A DNA stretch of 39,952 nt from Saprospiraceae bacterium (GCA_013001595.1 JABDMH010000098.1:1-39952), one strand, 5' to 3'. Counted from the stretch's first letter, positions 8,677-17,765 are shown. Numbers and translations are program-made. The notes: generated from the letters alone by a model not told the origin.

Positions 8677-10052
8677 AGATGTATGAAATGCAACAGCGAA
8701 GAAAGTTTTTGAAAAAGACTGGAATGGCCTTAGCAGCAATGTGCTGGGCCCCAACCATTATTCCAGCATCGGCTATGGGGCGTGATGGCTATGTGGCGCC
8801 ATCGGATCGAATAAATCTTGCCTTTATAGGTGCGGGAAATCAGGCAGAAAATGACGTTAAAGGCTTTTTGAGAGATGAACGGGTGCAGGTCACTACGATC
8901 TGTGATGTGAATAAACAAAGCACCGGCTATTGGAATGGTAAAGTCGGTGGTAGGGCATATATATCCAATCTAGTGAATGAACATTATTCAAAAGATCGGA
9001 AGAAGCCACACTCAGGTGTTGTCCAATTTGAGGATTTTCGGGAAGTACTCCAGATCACTGACATCGATGCTGTTGAAATTGTTACTCCAGATCATTGGCA
9101 TGCCATTCCGGTGATGATGGCTGCAGCGGCGAAGAAAGATATCTATTGTCAAAAACCCCTCTCATTAACCATTCAGGAAGGAAGAGATATGGCCAAAGCG
9201 GTTGAGAAATCTAAGGTGATTTTTCAAACAGGCAGTCAACAACGATCCAATCAACATTTTCGCCATGCGTGTGAATTGGTAAGAAATGGTAGAATTGGTA
9301 AGTTGGAGAAAGTAGTCTGTGGACTACCCGGTGGAACTCCCGATTTTGGGAAAACTGGACACTTGACAGAGGTGATACCAGTGCCCAAGGATTTTAATTA
9401 TGATTTATGGTTGGGTCCAGCAGCCAAAGCACCTTATTGTCCGGCTCGGACCCATGTTAATTTCCGTTGGATTTTGGATTACTCGGGAGGTATGGTCACC
9501 GATTGGGGAGGTCATCACCCAGACATTGCCCAATGGGGCATGGATACCGAACGAACGGGACCAATCAAGGTGATAAAGGCCAGGGGAACTTGGGCGGACC
9601 ACCCTGTCTGGAATACCGCTACTTCCTTTTATTTTGAATGTCTCTATGCAAATGGCATCACCTTGGTGATCACTGATGATGCAAAACACGGGGTTACCTT
9701 TGAGGGTTCAGAAGGTAGCATATGGGCAAATAGAAGGGACTCAAATTCCGATCCAGCATCATTAATAGCTTCAGAAATTTCAGAAAACGAAATTCGCCTT
9801 TATCGTAGTGATGACCATTATCGAAATTTCATTGATTGCATCATTTCTCGCGAAGCACCCATTGCTCCGGTAGAAGTGGCACATCGATCGATTACCTTAG
9901 CGCACCTCGGAAATATAGCTATGCAGCTCAATAAAGATCTTGACTGGGATCCTGTGCGTGAGGAGTTCATTAATAATTCTAAAGCCAACGCCATGCTAAA
10001 GCGACCCATGCGTGCTCCATGGGATCAGGTGTATAGTGAATTAGCTGACTGA
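8667..10052 (+). CDS. Tat-exported Gfo/Idh/MocA family oxidoreductase
   Basis: 461 residues. The N-terminus has QRRKFLKKTGMALAA, a clear twin-arginine motif. Starts at 8667, 8679 or 8688 are all in frame, and the last two avoid overlap with the preceding gene. The dinucleotide-binding Rossmann motif is INLAFIGAGNQA (~49-60). The family's conserved 'EKP' appears as CQKPLS, with Gln in place of Glu. Further on, DYSGGMVTDWGGHHPDIAQWG is the signature of the secreted GFO_IDH_MocA subgroup common in Bacteroidota and Planctomycetota. These enzymes use a tightly bound NAD(P) to oxidise sugars or to act as NAD-dependent glycosidases (GH109-type); which applies here cannot be told. It is an operon partner of the FAD enzyme. 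Confidence 0.87.
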   Translation: MAIKMYEMQQRRKFLKKTGMALAAMCWAPTIIPASAMGRDGYVAPSDRINLAFIGAGNQAENDVKGFLRDERVQVTTICDVNKQSTGYWNGKVGGRAYISNLVNEHYSKDRKKPHSGVVQFEDFREVLQITDIDAVEIVTPDHWHAIPVMMAAAAKKDIYCQKPLSLTIQEGRDMAKAVEKSKVIFQTGSQQRSNQHFRHACELVRNGRIGKLEKVVCGLPGGTPDFGKTGHLTEVIPVPKDFNYDLWLGPAAKAPYCPARTHVNFRWILDYSGGMVTDWGGHHPDIAQWGMDTERTGPIKVIKARGTWADHPVWNTATSFYFECLYANGITLVITDDAKHGVTFEGSEGSIWANRRDSNSDPASLIASEISENEIRLYRSDDHYRNFIDCIISREAPIAPVEVAHRSITLAHLGNIAMQLNKDLDWDPVREEFINNSKANAMLKRPMRAPWDQVYSELAD

Positions 10053-10078
10053 TAAAATAAACGAATTGATTGACTTTA

Positions 10079-10338
10079 GGGAGAGAACAACATCAATTGC
10101 ATACCACATATTAGTGGTTCAGGATTGGGATACCTTTATGCCCTTGATTTTATCTCGGCTCTGCCCAATGCGGTACCTTATATCGTTAATTCGCGAGACG
10201 AAAATCCAGTGCCGCTATATTGTCAAACGTCCGATTTATAAGTTCATGATGGAAAAGTCCAGGTACCTACCGGTCCTGACCTGGGTGTAGATGTTGATCC
10301 AGATTTTAACAGTAAGCATAAACCCATGAGGCTTTGAT
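10079..10338 (+). pseudogene. Relic of an enolase-superfamily (MR/MLE) C-terminus
   Basis: The sequence reads CIPHISGSGLGYLYALDF and continues to a TAA at about 10238-10240. It then resumes in the same frame with [20 protein letters not shown] and ends at a TGA near 10338. This is about half identical to the last 80 residues of the intact gene at 11618 (CVPHISGSGLGYLYMMHF...VTVPTGAGLGVTIDP). The rest of the gene is missing: an in-frame TAG lies just before the surviving part. It is best explained as a truncated former copy of the 11618-type gene next to the Gfo/Idh/MocA gene. No independent function is expected. Confidence 0.8.
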
Positions 10339-10445
10339 CTCGACACTAATTCACCGATCGAATGAGTAGGCACTAAAGGAGTGCGGACCGAAATGAGTTG
10401 AAACCTTACTGGATAAGGAAATATAAATTACTTGAATATTCGATT

Positions 10446-11536
10446 ATGCAAAAAACTATTTGTCTGCTATTTGCTGCAATCTGTCACCAACTATTGGTCG
10501 TTGCACAAGAGGTGCACATCTACAATGAAGAAGCACCGGAAATGCAGTTGGTCTGGATGCGGTTGGCCGATTTTACACCCAAACTTAGGGCTGTGGAATC
10601 TGCAGAGCTGTCTCCGGATGGAAGACTAGCGGTGAGTGGTTCAAAATTTGGTTATAAAGTAATGCTGTGGAATGTAGCTGATGGACGTTTACTTTGGGAG
10701 CGAGAACACGATTCAGAAGTAGAGTGCGTAACGTTCTCTCCAGATAGCAAACTCGTTGCAAGTGGTGGCGAAGACGTCTACGTGCGAATATGGGATGCTG
10801 CCACAGGAGATGAATTAAAAAAGTGGGAGCATCCCAGTGGCTTGGATGGTATTGCCCGGTCCCATAATGGAAAGATAATCGCTAGTGGCTCAGAAGATGG
10901 GCATGCATTTTTTTGGGATGGCGAAACTTATGCGTTGATCGGAAAAATCAAAGTAGGTTCTGCCATCAATTCACTGGCTTTCACCATGGACGATCATCGA
11001 ATCGTTGTAGGGGGAAATAATCAAACCAAGAATGCAGACGGTAGCACGAATTATACCGGGTTCGTGAAGTTGCTAGATGTAGAAAAGATGGAGGAACTAA
11101 GATCCTTTGGGATGCACAAAGCTTCGATTGAGTCCGTAAGATTTTCTGCTGATGAAACAATGATTGGATGTGCCGGATTCGATAAGAAAGCTAAACTCTT
11201 GATGTTACATCGGGTATAGAAATCATTGTTTTTGATGAACCGATTCGCATAGAAGCTGTAGATTTTACGCCAGATGGATAATATTTTTTGACGGGAGGAC
11301 ATGCCAAATCGGTTACATTTTATAGATTGAAAGATCTTAAGAAAGTCTTCGAGCTTCCCTGTCCCAGGGTCGACTATATTGATGTGTCAAAGGACGGGCG
11401 ACTACTACTGACGGGACATGAAGACAGTGGACTGGTGGCTTTGCACATGTTTCTATCAAATTTACAACCGAAGATGGGCACGAATCATCGCATTGCAGAC
11501 GAGCAATTGGATAATCGTGATCTTAACAAAAACTGA
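10446..11536 (+). pseudogene. Broken secreted WD40-repeat gene
   Basis: It starts at the ATG at 10446 with a signal peptide MQKTICLLFAAICHQLLVVAQ. WD40 blades follow (AELSPDGRLAVSGSKF, TFSPDSKLVASGGED, VRIWDAATGDE, ARSHNGKIIASGSED). The first open frame ends at a TAG at 11217-11219. Loss of one base near 11199 explains this, because the next frame continues the blade as DVTSGIEIIVFDEP and AVDFTPDG. An in-frame TAA at 11279-11281 follows, and then YFLTGGHAKSV up to the TGA at 11534-11536. Two independent lesions make a pseudogene more likely than a sequencing error. The intact paralogue is at 2363. The truncated 257-residue product could still be made. Confidence 0.8.
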
Positions 11537-11617
11537 AAAGCGGGCTATCCATAACCTTGAAGGTCGCCTGCAAAAGCAACTTCATGATCATTTTATTAAC
11601 CGATATTTAGGACAAAC

Positions 11618-12868
11618 ATGCTAAGAAGAAATTTTATTCAGGCATCCATCATCGGCACCGGAGCTGCAGCGATGGGATGCATCGATCGCAGGAAGAAGGA
11701 AGACCTTGCATCGAATCCTGATCTTGATAAAGTTTTAGCTGAACCTGTACTTAAAAGATCTTATTTTCCTGATGAAGTAATCATTCAATCAATCGAGTTG
11801 TTGCGATACCAGGAAAACTTCATATGTCGAGTTCGCTCGACAGATGGCGCTGAAGGAATTGCAGTAAGCAACAATATGCAGTTTAGATATCTGTATCCGA
11901 TATTTTTGGGCAGACTTCAACCCTTTTTTATCGGCAAGGATGCACGTGACTTGGAGCAACTTCTTGAGGAGGTGTATGTGTACAAGAGCAACTATAAACT
12001 GCAAAGTTTAGCGCTATGGGTACCCCTGGCCACATTGGAATTTGCCATGCTAGATTTGTTGGGAAAAATTGCTTCAAAACCGATGGGTGCTCTGATTGGT
12101 GACATTCATCATAAAAGGATCGCCGTATATCAAGCTAATAATTTTCGGGGCAAAACGGCGGAAGAGTCTATCGAAGGCATAAAACGGCAGGTTGCAGAAA
12201 CTAAGGCGCAGGCGCTCAAATTCAAGATTGGTGGTCGGATGAGTAAAAATCAAGATTATCCACCAGGTCGTTCTGAAGCACTGATACCACTTGTTCGCAA
12301 AACCTTTGGCGATGACATGACCATTTATACAGATTCCAATGGATCGTATGACGCAGCAGAGGCCATTCGCATTGGTCGATTGATTGAGGAGTATAAATTA
12401 GATTTTTATGAAGAGCCAGTTCCCTTCGATTGGTATGAAGAAACTAAAGAAGTAACCGATGCACTATTGGTTCCGATTGCCGGTGGTGAGCAGGAACCCA
12501 GCATGCGCAATTTTCGATGGTTAATAGGGAATGATGCTCTTGATATTGTACAGCCAGATATTTTTTACTTCGGTGGTATGATTAGAGCCATGCGGGTGGC
12601 CAGGATGGCTGCATCCAAAGGGAAAACTTGTGTACCTCATATTTCAGGTTCGGGACTTGGATACCTATATATGATGCATTTCGTATCTGCCGTAGAAAAT
12701 GCCGGCCCCTACCATGAATTTAAGGGGTTTAACATGGATATACCATTGCATTGTGAGACCTCTTCCTTATCTAGTGACGAAGGAGTGGTTACCGTGCCCA
12801 CTGGTGCTGGTTTAGGTGTGACAATAGATCCTGGATTTATTAAAAAACATTCAATCGTCAATCTCTAG
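11618..12868 (+). CDS. Exported enolase-superfamily (mandelate racemase/muconate lactonizing type) enzyme
   Basis: 416 residues. The N-terminus MLRRNFIQASIIGTGAAAMGC combines a twin-arginine motif with a lipobox-like AAMGC (Cys21), so it may be a Tat-exported lipoprotein. The catalytic barrel has the MR/MLE elements: the Lys-x-Lys base at KFK (201-203), metal ligands Asp239 (TDSNG), Glu265 (FYEEP) and Glu291 (GGEQ), and His341 in PHISGSG. The KxK plus His arrangement is that of mandelate racemase-type members, which abstract the alpha proton of a carboxylate; acid-sugar dehydratases share it. The substrate is unknown. It follows the broken WD40 gene, and a second decayed copy of its C-terminus lies at 10079. 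The next gene starts 41 bases later. Confidence 0.85.
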   Translation: MLRRNFIQASIIGTGAAAMGCIDRRKKEDLASNPDLDKVLAEPVLKRSYFPDEVIIQSIELLRYQENFICRVRSTDGAEGIAVSNNMQFRYLYPIFLGRLQPFFIGKDARDLEQLLEEVYVYKSNYKLQSLALWVPLATLEFAMLDLLGKIASKPMGALIGDIHHKRIAVYQANNFRGKTAEESIEGIKRQVAETKAQALKFKIGGRMSKNQDYPPGRSEALIPLVRKTFGDDMTIYTDSNGSYDAAEAIRIGRLIEEYKLDFYEEPVPFDWYEETKEVTDALLVPIAGGEQEPSMRNFRWLIGNDALDIVQPDIFYFGGMIRAMRVARMAASKGKTCVPHISGSGLGYLYMMHFVSAVENAGPYHEFKGFNMDIPLHCETSSLSSDEGVVTVPTGAGLGVTIDPGFIKKHSIVNL

Positions 12869-12909
12869 CTGTGCAACGTTAATATTATGACACAAACAAA
12901 TGATAAGAA

Positions 12910-13860
12910 ATGTCAGAACACGTAACACATATTGCAGTAGCAGAAGACAGTGCTCGGGTGGCATTTTATGACCCGGATTTTAGCCCAATTTTTAGGCAAT
13001 GCATTGAGCGGTTTCCCAATGCAGTGAGATGGGGGAGCACATCCCGATCTGGAGATACATTTATTCTTCCCATGATTGAAAAGTGGAGAGATGAATGGCA
13101 GGATACTGCCGAACAACAGGAGAAATTGGCTTACATCATTGGCTGGGCAGGTCACCTCGCGGGTGATCGAACCTTTAAGCCTGTTTTTCGCATTACCGAT
13201 CTGGCATATTATGTCAGGGGCTATCCTGGACCATCACATGCATCCGTTTATCACGATGCCATAATGATGCATGAGGTATTCGATGATGGAAATCGAGCAC
13301 CTTTTCACCCTAATATTTTAAATCCGATGTTAAAGGGGCACCCTGCTGCAGATGTGGTGCCTGTCAACAAAATTGAAAATGCATTTGCCATGTCTTTTGG
13401 TAATGACATGGCCCAATTCAAAAAATTTCTTACTGGCGATAGGAATAAAGAACAGAGTTTTTTAGAGAATACGGATGCAGAAATGCAGAAATTCTATGTC
13501 GAAATGGACCGCTACACAGAAGCTTATTGTAATCCGGACTTGGCCATGCTTCGCAAATATATTTTGAATCCCAACTTTTATGATCGATCCGATCAGATAA
13601 TACAAATTGCAGAGCAAATGAAAATGGGTGTAATGCCCGATATATCGTTACAGGATGCAATTGAAGCCAGTAAGGAACAGAGCTTGTATGCGCAAGCTCT
13701 AGCTTTGGGTCACCAGTTTTATATGGCGGCCAGTGATTTCTTCCATAAGAAAATATCTAAGGAAGAAGCGATGAAAAAATCGCGCACCTTTCAGGCCCAT
13801 AAACAGCAATTGAGTTATTACATTGAGCAAGCTGAAAAAGAAAATACTAAGCAGCAGTAA
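12910..13860 (+). CDS. Zinc-dependent phospholipase C-like helical protein
   Basis: 316 residues with no obvious signal peptide. The central IIGWAGHLAGDRTFKPVF and the downstream SVYHDAIMMHEVFDD carry spaced His and Asp residues. They resemble the metal-binding helices of the bacterial zinc-dependent phospholipase C family (Pfam PF00882), whose 'GwlsHlaaD...HP' motif is similar. The assignment is tentative. Residues ~195-300 (RYTEAYCNPDL...FYDRSDQIIQIAEQMKMG...QSLYAQALALG) are clearly homologous to the end of the next protein, so the two share a C-terminal domain. It sits between the enolase-superfamily gene and that paralogue, nine bases apart from the latter. The real substrate is unknown. 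Confidence 0.6.
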   Translation: MSEHVTHIAVAEDSARVAFYDPDFSPIFRQCIERFPNAVRWGSTSRSGDTFILPMIEKWRDEWQDTAEQQEKLAYIIGWAGHLAGDRTFKPVFRITDLAYYVRGYPGPSHASVYHDAIMMHEVFDDGNRAPFHPNILNPMLKGHPAADVVPVNKIENAFAMSFGNDMAQFKKFLTGDRNKEQSFLENTDAEMQKFYVEMDRYTEAYCNPDLAMLRKYILNPNFYDRSDQIIQIAEQMKMGVMPDISLQDAIEASKEQSLYAQALALGHQFYMAASDFFHKKISKEEAMKKSRTFQAHKQQLSYYIEQAEKENTKQQ

Positions 13861-13869
13861 ACCTATACC

Positions 13870-14829
13870 ATGATAGATCGAAGAATATTTCTTAGAAATA
13901 CTGGCTTAATGGGTGTGGGAATTTTATCAGTTGGCCAAATTGAAACTATGGCTGCCAAAATTTTGAGGACAGCAAACGATCAGGGCATAATCAGAAGGAG
14001 CTTAGCTACCACATTCGTGCTTGAAGATGTTTTGAGGTTGGTGCATTTGCAAGATTTTTCCAATGATTTTGTAGAATCACTACAAATTAACAGGCAGTTG
14101 TTTCATCGAGGTGCTGCTTTCAAGCTTTCTGATGGTAAGTGGAGCGATTTAATCGAACAAACCGGGCTGACCTGGGGCAACAAGGATAGCAGGGATGATG
14201 GCCAAACTTTGCTTGCCTTATTAGGTGGTGCTTCTATGTATGCTCCCATTGATCTACATATTCCAGTTGCATCCAGTGAGATTGAGGACCTAGTTCCACC
14301 ACTTAGCGATGAGCATATTTATCACGATGTATGGATTATGAAAGAAATACAGAATGCCGATCCCTCAAGCTCAACCATTTCCTTGTCAGAACAATTGGAT
14401 ACGGATCCTGCAGATGTAGCCGAGCTATTTCATCTGATTCGCCAACGCAATTTGATCCGAATGCATACCATCCGTCCTGAATTTTCAGATGTTGAAACAT
14501 GGCTATCACAAGTGCTCAGCCTGCAACATCTTTTGGAAGAAGAGAACGAACGATATGCACGAGTATATTGCAATCCTATTAGTGCTGGGATTGACAAAGA
14601 GATGATCACCTTTTATGATCGGGAGGATCCCATCATCCAGCTAGCTAGGGGAATGCAAATGAGTGTCACAGAATTACAATACGATCTTAGCAATGCCATA
14701 GAACAGGCAGGCGCTCAATCCATCTACGCACAGGTACTTGGCCACTGCATGCAGCGATTGGAACATTGGTACACCTATTTGCAAGGAACACTTTCTAAGG
14801 ATTCACTGGTAAAGAAGCTCTCGGCCTGA
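13870..14829 (+). CDS. Tat-signal hypothetical protein sharing a domain with its upstream neighbour
   Basis: 319 residues, not recognised as a known enzyme. The N-terminus IDRRIFLRNTGLMGVGILSVG is a good twin-arginine signal. The C-terminal ~100 residues (RYARVYCNPISAG, ITFYDREDPIIQLARGMQM, AIEQAGAQSIYAQVLG) match the end of the preceding protein at nearly every landmark: YCNP, FYDR-D-IIQ, M-M and QS-YAQ. The N-terminal half lacks the GHLAGD histidine motif of the neighbour but has HIYHDVWIMKE, comparable in position to its SVYHDAIMMHE. It is probably an exported partner or diverged duplicate of that protein, made from the same operon. The operon ends here, before a hairpin terminator region. 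Confidence 0.6.
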   Translation: MIDRRIFLRNTGLMGVGILSVGQIETMAAKILRTANDQGIIRRSLATTFVLEDVLRLVHLQDFSNDFVESLQINRQLFHRGAAFKLSDGKWSDLIEQTGLTWGNKDSRDDGQTLLALLGGASMYAPIDLHIPVASSEIEDLVPPLSDEHIYHDVWIMKEIQNADPSSSTISLSEQLDTDPADVAELFHLIRQRNLIRMHTIRPEFSDVETWLSQVLSLQHLLEEENERYARVYCNPISAGIDKEMITFYDREDPIIQLARGMQMSVTELQYDLSNAIEQAGAQSIYAQVLGHCMQRLEHWYTYLQGTLSKDSLVKKLSA

Positions 14830-14929
14830 GACACCTGATTTCTAAGCATTATGGAGGTTACCCGATAGTTAGATAAAATCTTGGAGATGGATTGTCATGA
14901 TTTTTGGTCCAAAATCTCGCCAATCCGAG

Positions 14930-15115
14930 GGTTGATCCTTAATTAACCCCGAGTTTTACCCGGGGCAAAAAATATTAGACCCCAAATGGGGTCTTTTGAG
15001 GTCATTACCCGGAAAGAAACCAGGGCTTGTCCAAAATAAATCCGATATGACCCGGATAGGTCAAATATGAAGTGTGCCAGGCATGCCTAGTACCTTAATA
15101 GTATGACTGACTACT
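14930..15115. repeat. Palindromic intergenic repeats between convergent genes
   Basis: The roughly 300 bases between convergent genes hold GC-rich hairpins related to the repeats at 3482-4655. They include CCCCG/CGGGG at 14947-14965, a strong GACCCC/GGGGTC stem at 14978-14993, a GGTC-rich stretch near 15050 and an AGGCATGCCT palindrome at about 15080. The complement of ATTAGACCCC here matches the GGGGTCTAAT core of the other clusters. No ORF is convincing. Confidence 0.6.
14977..14997 (+). terminator. Probable rho-independent terminator
   Basis: A perfect stem AGACCCC/GGGGTCT closes a four-base loop (AAAT) and is followed by TTTT on the plus strand. It lies about 150 bases after the stop of the last gene of the plus-strand cluster. 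The upstream flank is A-rich (GGGGCAAAAAATATTA), so it could also work, less well, for the minus-strand gene arriving from 15129. Confidence 0.6.
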
Positions 15116-15128
15116 TTACCTAGACCGA

Positions 15129-17054
15129 CTACCAGATCAGATGAAAAGCCTGAACCACATTATTGCGGTGAGCAGGCACTACGAGTAATCTTTTTGCAGC
15201 AATATATTCTAGATCGGCGGTATGCATTGTCCCTCTGCTGTCGTGTAGGGTATGTAGGAATTCGTCGGGAGAGAAGTAGAAAATCCGTCCACCGTAGTCG
15301 GTAATTAGATAGCCTCCATCAGCCAATGCTTCAATACCATCACCTCTACCAAGACCCTTACTCAAGAGGGTGGGTTTGCGGTCGCCTCGAGAAACGGAGA
15401 GTAGCTGATGAGAATTTGAAGTGGCCACCAACAATCTGTCCTTTTCAGCCCATACACCATTTGGTCTACCTTGCTCCAAATCTCTCCAATACAGCTTCGC
15501 TTCACCATTCTTGATGCGATACATCTTATGTCCATCGGCATCATTACTAAAAACATATCCATCTGGAGATACTGCAAGGTCATTTAGCGCTACGACATCA
15601 GGAGCTTTTATTCTGGCAATGACTTTAGCTTGGATTACATCGATCTTTACGATCTGATTGATGTCATTGACCCACAAGGTATCTTCTTGTAAGTCCATTC
15701 CTTTTGGATCATTTAATCCCGTAAGCCAAAGCATTTTTTCAATAGTTCCATCATCCTTAATGGTAGAAATGTAGCCATCATCAGGATTTCCATTTCCCAT
15801 ATTGCCAATATAAATTCGGTTGCGCTTTTTATCATACACTGCACATTCTGGAAAAGAAAAACCATCCAACTGCCAAGCCTTTTCTAATCGAGGGATAGAT
15901 TCTTTTGCATGGGCATCGTAAATGACTACCTCTTTTCCCTGAATGTTAAGTCTTGCTCTATGCAATCCCCCTTTTCCATCAATTCTACTTATTAGTTTCT
16001 GACCCATTTCTGAGGATGGATCATAGAGTATCGGTGCATTGTCATCGTCTCGTTGCAATGGTACGAAAGACACCTGATCGAGCTTCTTATCTTTCACCAC
16101 TGCTCTGATCAATAGTCCATTTGGACTTGATCGGATTTTCCACCAATCAAATACGGCATTGCCTGCACAGTAGAATATCGGTCGGTCCTTCCACATTTCT
16201 ATGGTCTGTAATTTATGTGCGCCGTGACCAAGCACTATATCAGCTCCTGCCTCTATGGCTGCTCGGCCTATGATCCGTTGATACGCATGCGGTTCTAGTG
16301 CACTTGATACGCCCCAGTGATATGAAGCAACCACAATGTCAACTTTTTCTTTCAATGCTGAAATATTTGTTACCATCGAAGCCAGCGATGCCTCATCCGG
16401 CGTCGCTAATACTACCGGAGGTTGAGCTGGCTTATCCAGATTTGGTGGTGCTTGGTACGAAGTGTGTACTTTAATCTCAGCTATGCCCGGTTGATTCTTG
16501 GTGGCAACATGATTGAATGGAAATACGGTGGCTGCATATTGTACAAATCCGATTTTCGTGCCTTTTTCCTCGATGATGACCGGTTCAATGGCACTAGAGA
16601 TGTTCTTACCACCTCCTGTATGCTTTATACCGGCTTTGTCCAACACTTTCAAGCTGCGCATAAGTGCTGAGTATGGATAGGTCACATTATTGGCGACACC
16701 TACGGCATCAAATCCAGCCTCGACAAGCCCTTCCACCATAGCGGGGTCGGAATGTGTCCATGTGGATTTGTGGGGTATATCAATGACGTCCGAAGAAGTG
16801 CCAGCGAAGGGTCCCTCCAGATTGCAGAATAGCACGTCCCCTTGATGTAGGGTAGGCATGATGTGTATAAAACCAGAACTGGGATCTTTCCGATTTTGGA
16901 TATTCATATCTGCCATTAGGATTACACTCACCGTGTTTTCTTCATTCGAGGGTCTTGTCCATTCCCAATTTTGTTGACCCTGGGAGGAAAACCCTGATAT
17001 AAGCAGTATAATTAGAAGCAAAATGCCCTTGGAATAAATATTTATACTTGCCAT
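15129..17054 (-). CDS. Secreted CapA-like metallophosphatase domain fused to an SMP-30/NHL-like beta-propeller
   Basis: 641 residues with a Sec signal peptide (1-27). Residues ~40-310 are a CapA/PgsA-type domain (bacterial capsule synthesis protein family, calcineurin-like fold): NLEGPF (78-83), VGVANN (118-123), SYHWG (244-248), GHGAHKLQTIE (276-286) and CAGNAVFD. The family's 'ANNH' metal-ligand histidine is replaced by Val124, and 'HWGxE' lacks the Glu, so activity may be altered. From about residue 385 to the end there are propeller-type repeats (NRIYIGNMG, DPKGMDLQEDTLWVND, NDLAVSPDGYVFSND, RLLVVPAHRNN) like SMP-30/NHL lactonase or binding propellers. The fusion is unusual. It lies 43 bases after the NTF2-like gene on the same strand. 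Confidence 0.8.
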   Translation of the reverse strand: MASINIYSKGILLLIILLISGFSSQGQQNWEWTRPSNEENTVSVILMADMNIQNRKDPSSGFIHIMPTLHQGDVLFCNLEGPFAGTSSDVIDIPHKSTWTHSDPAMVEGLVEAGFDAVGVANNVTYPYSALMRSLKVLDKAGIKHTGGGKNISSAIEPVIIEEKGTKIGFVQYAATVFPFNHVATKNQPGIAEIKVHTSYQAPPNLDKPAQPPVVLATPDEASLASMVTNISALKEKVDIVVASYHWGVSSALEPHAYQRIIGRAAIEAGADIVLGHGAHKLQTIEMWKDRPIFYCAGNAVFDWWKIRSSPNGLLIRAVVKDKKLDQVSFVPLQRDDDNAPILYDPSSEMGQKLISRIDGKGGLHRARLNIQGKEVVIYDAHAKESIPRLEKAWQLDGFSFPECAVYDKKRNRIYIGNMGNGNPDDGYISTIKDDGTIEKMLWLTGLNDPKGMDLQEDTLWVNDINQIVKIDVIQAKVIARIKAPDVVALNDLAVSPDGYVFSNDADGHKMYRIKNGEAKLYWRDLEQGRPNGVWAEKDRLLVATSNSHQLLSVSRGDRKPTLLSKGLGRGDGIEALADGGYLITDYGGRIFYFSPDEFLHTLHDSRGTMHTADLEYIAAKRLLVVPAHRNNVVQAFHLIW

Positions 17055-17097
17055 TGTTGATTGATACTATTTCTTTTGAATTATAATTATTTGGTCC

Positions 17098-17577
17098 CTA
17101 CATGCGAAAGGATTGCCAGGATACATGTTGCCATCGATCATCGATTTTGGCATAGACAGATGTATAATGCAATTTTAGATTGTTTTGCTTGCCTTCCTTG
17201 TTTGTTCGATGATAGACACATTTTGCATTAATGATTCCTGTGGTTCCATAAACTCTAACCATTGGATCTTCAATGGTAATGGCATTATAATATCTTTTGC
17301 CAGATGAGATGGCCTCTATGAATTCTGATTTGCCATCCACAGATCCATTCGAATGCACATAATAGAGATCATCGTGAATCAATTTATCTAATGCGGTCAG
17401 GTCTTTTGCGACCATGGCAGCAAAGCGAGATTTTTCCGCTGCCAGCACTTCGTCTTTAGTGGTTAATGTGCCTGCCTCGTTGTGATGGTCATCAATGGGT
17501 GCCTGAGCGGCTAATAGGAATATAGCGTTGATAATAAATAAGATCATAGTCGTTTTTTTGAGTAACATTCCAAGCAT
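17098..17577 (-). CDS. Secreted NTF2-like / DUF4440-type protein
   Basis: 159 residues. The N-terminus is a signal peptide, with an in-frame ATG three codons into the ORF as an alternative start, cleaved after a stretch ending LLAAQA. The mature part has the DUF4440 / SnoaL-like cone fold pattern. An N-terminal helix EVLAAEKSRFAAMVAKDLTALDKLIHDDLYYVHSNG is followed by strands including RVYGTTGIINAKCVYH, and it ends in DDRWQHVSWQSFRM. Such proteins bind small ligands or catalyse simple isomerisation, and no catalytic residue can be assigned. It is likely co-transcribed with the CapA-propeller gene downstream. Confidence 0.75.
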   Translation of the reverse strand: MLGMLLKKTTMILFIINAIFLLAAQAPIDDHHNEAGTLTTKDEVLAAEKSRFAAMVAKDLTALDKLIHDDLYYVHSNGSVDGKSEFIEAISSGKRYYNAITIEDPMVRVYGTTGIINAKCVYHRTNKEGKQNNLKLHYTSVYAKIDDRWQHVSWQSFRM

Positions 17578-17765
17578 ATTTTTAAATTATTAAATTTGAC
17601 GAAAAAGAATTTACGTGCCCACGATTTCCCTCCAATTTGATTTCCGATAGTACTTATCCAAAGTGATGAGGGGTAGCTTAGTTTTTCATAAATTTTTGGC
17701 TGAATACAGATTTACCTGCGCACCACAACACCCTAGGACCAGGACTCGCTGCATCGACCTACTTT

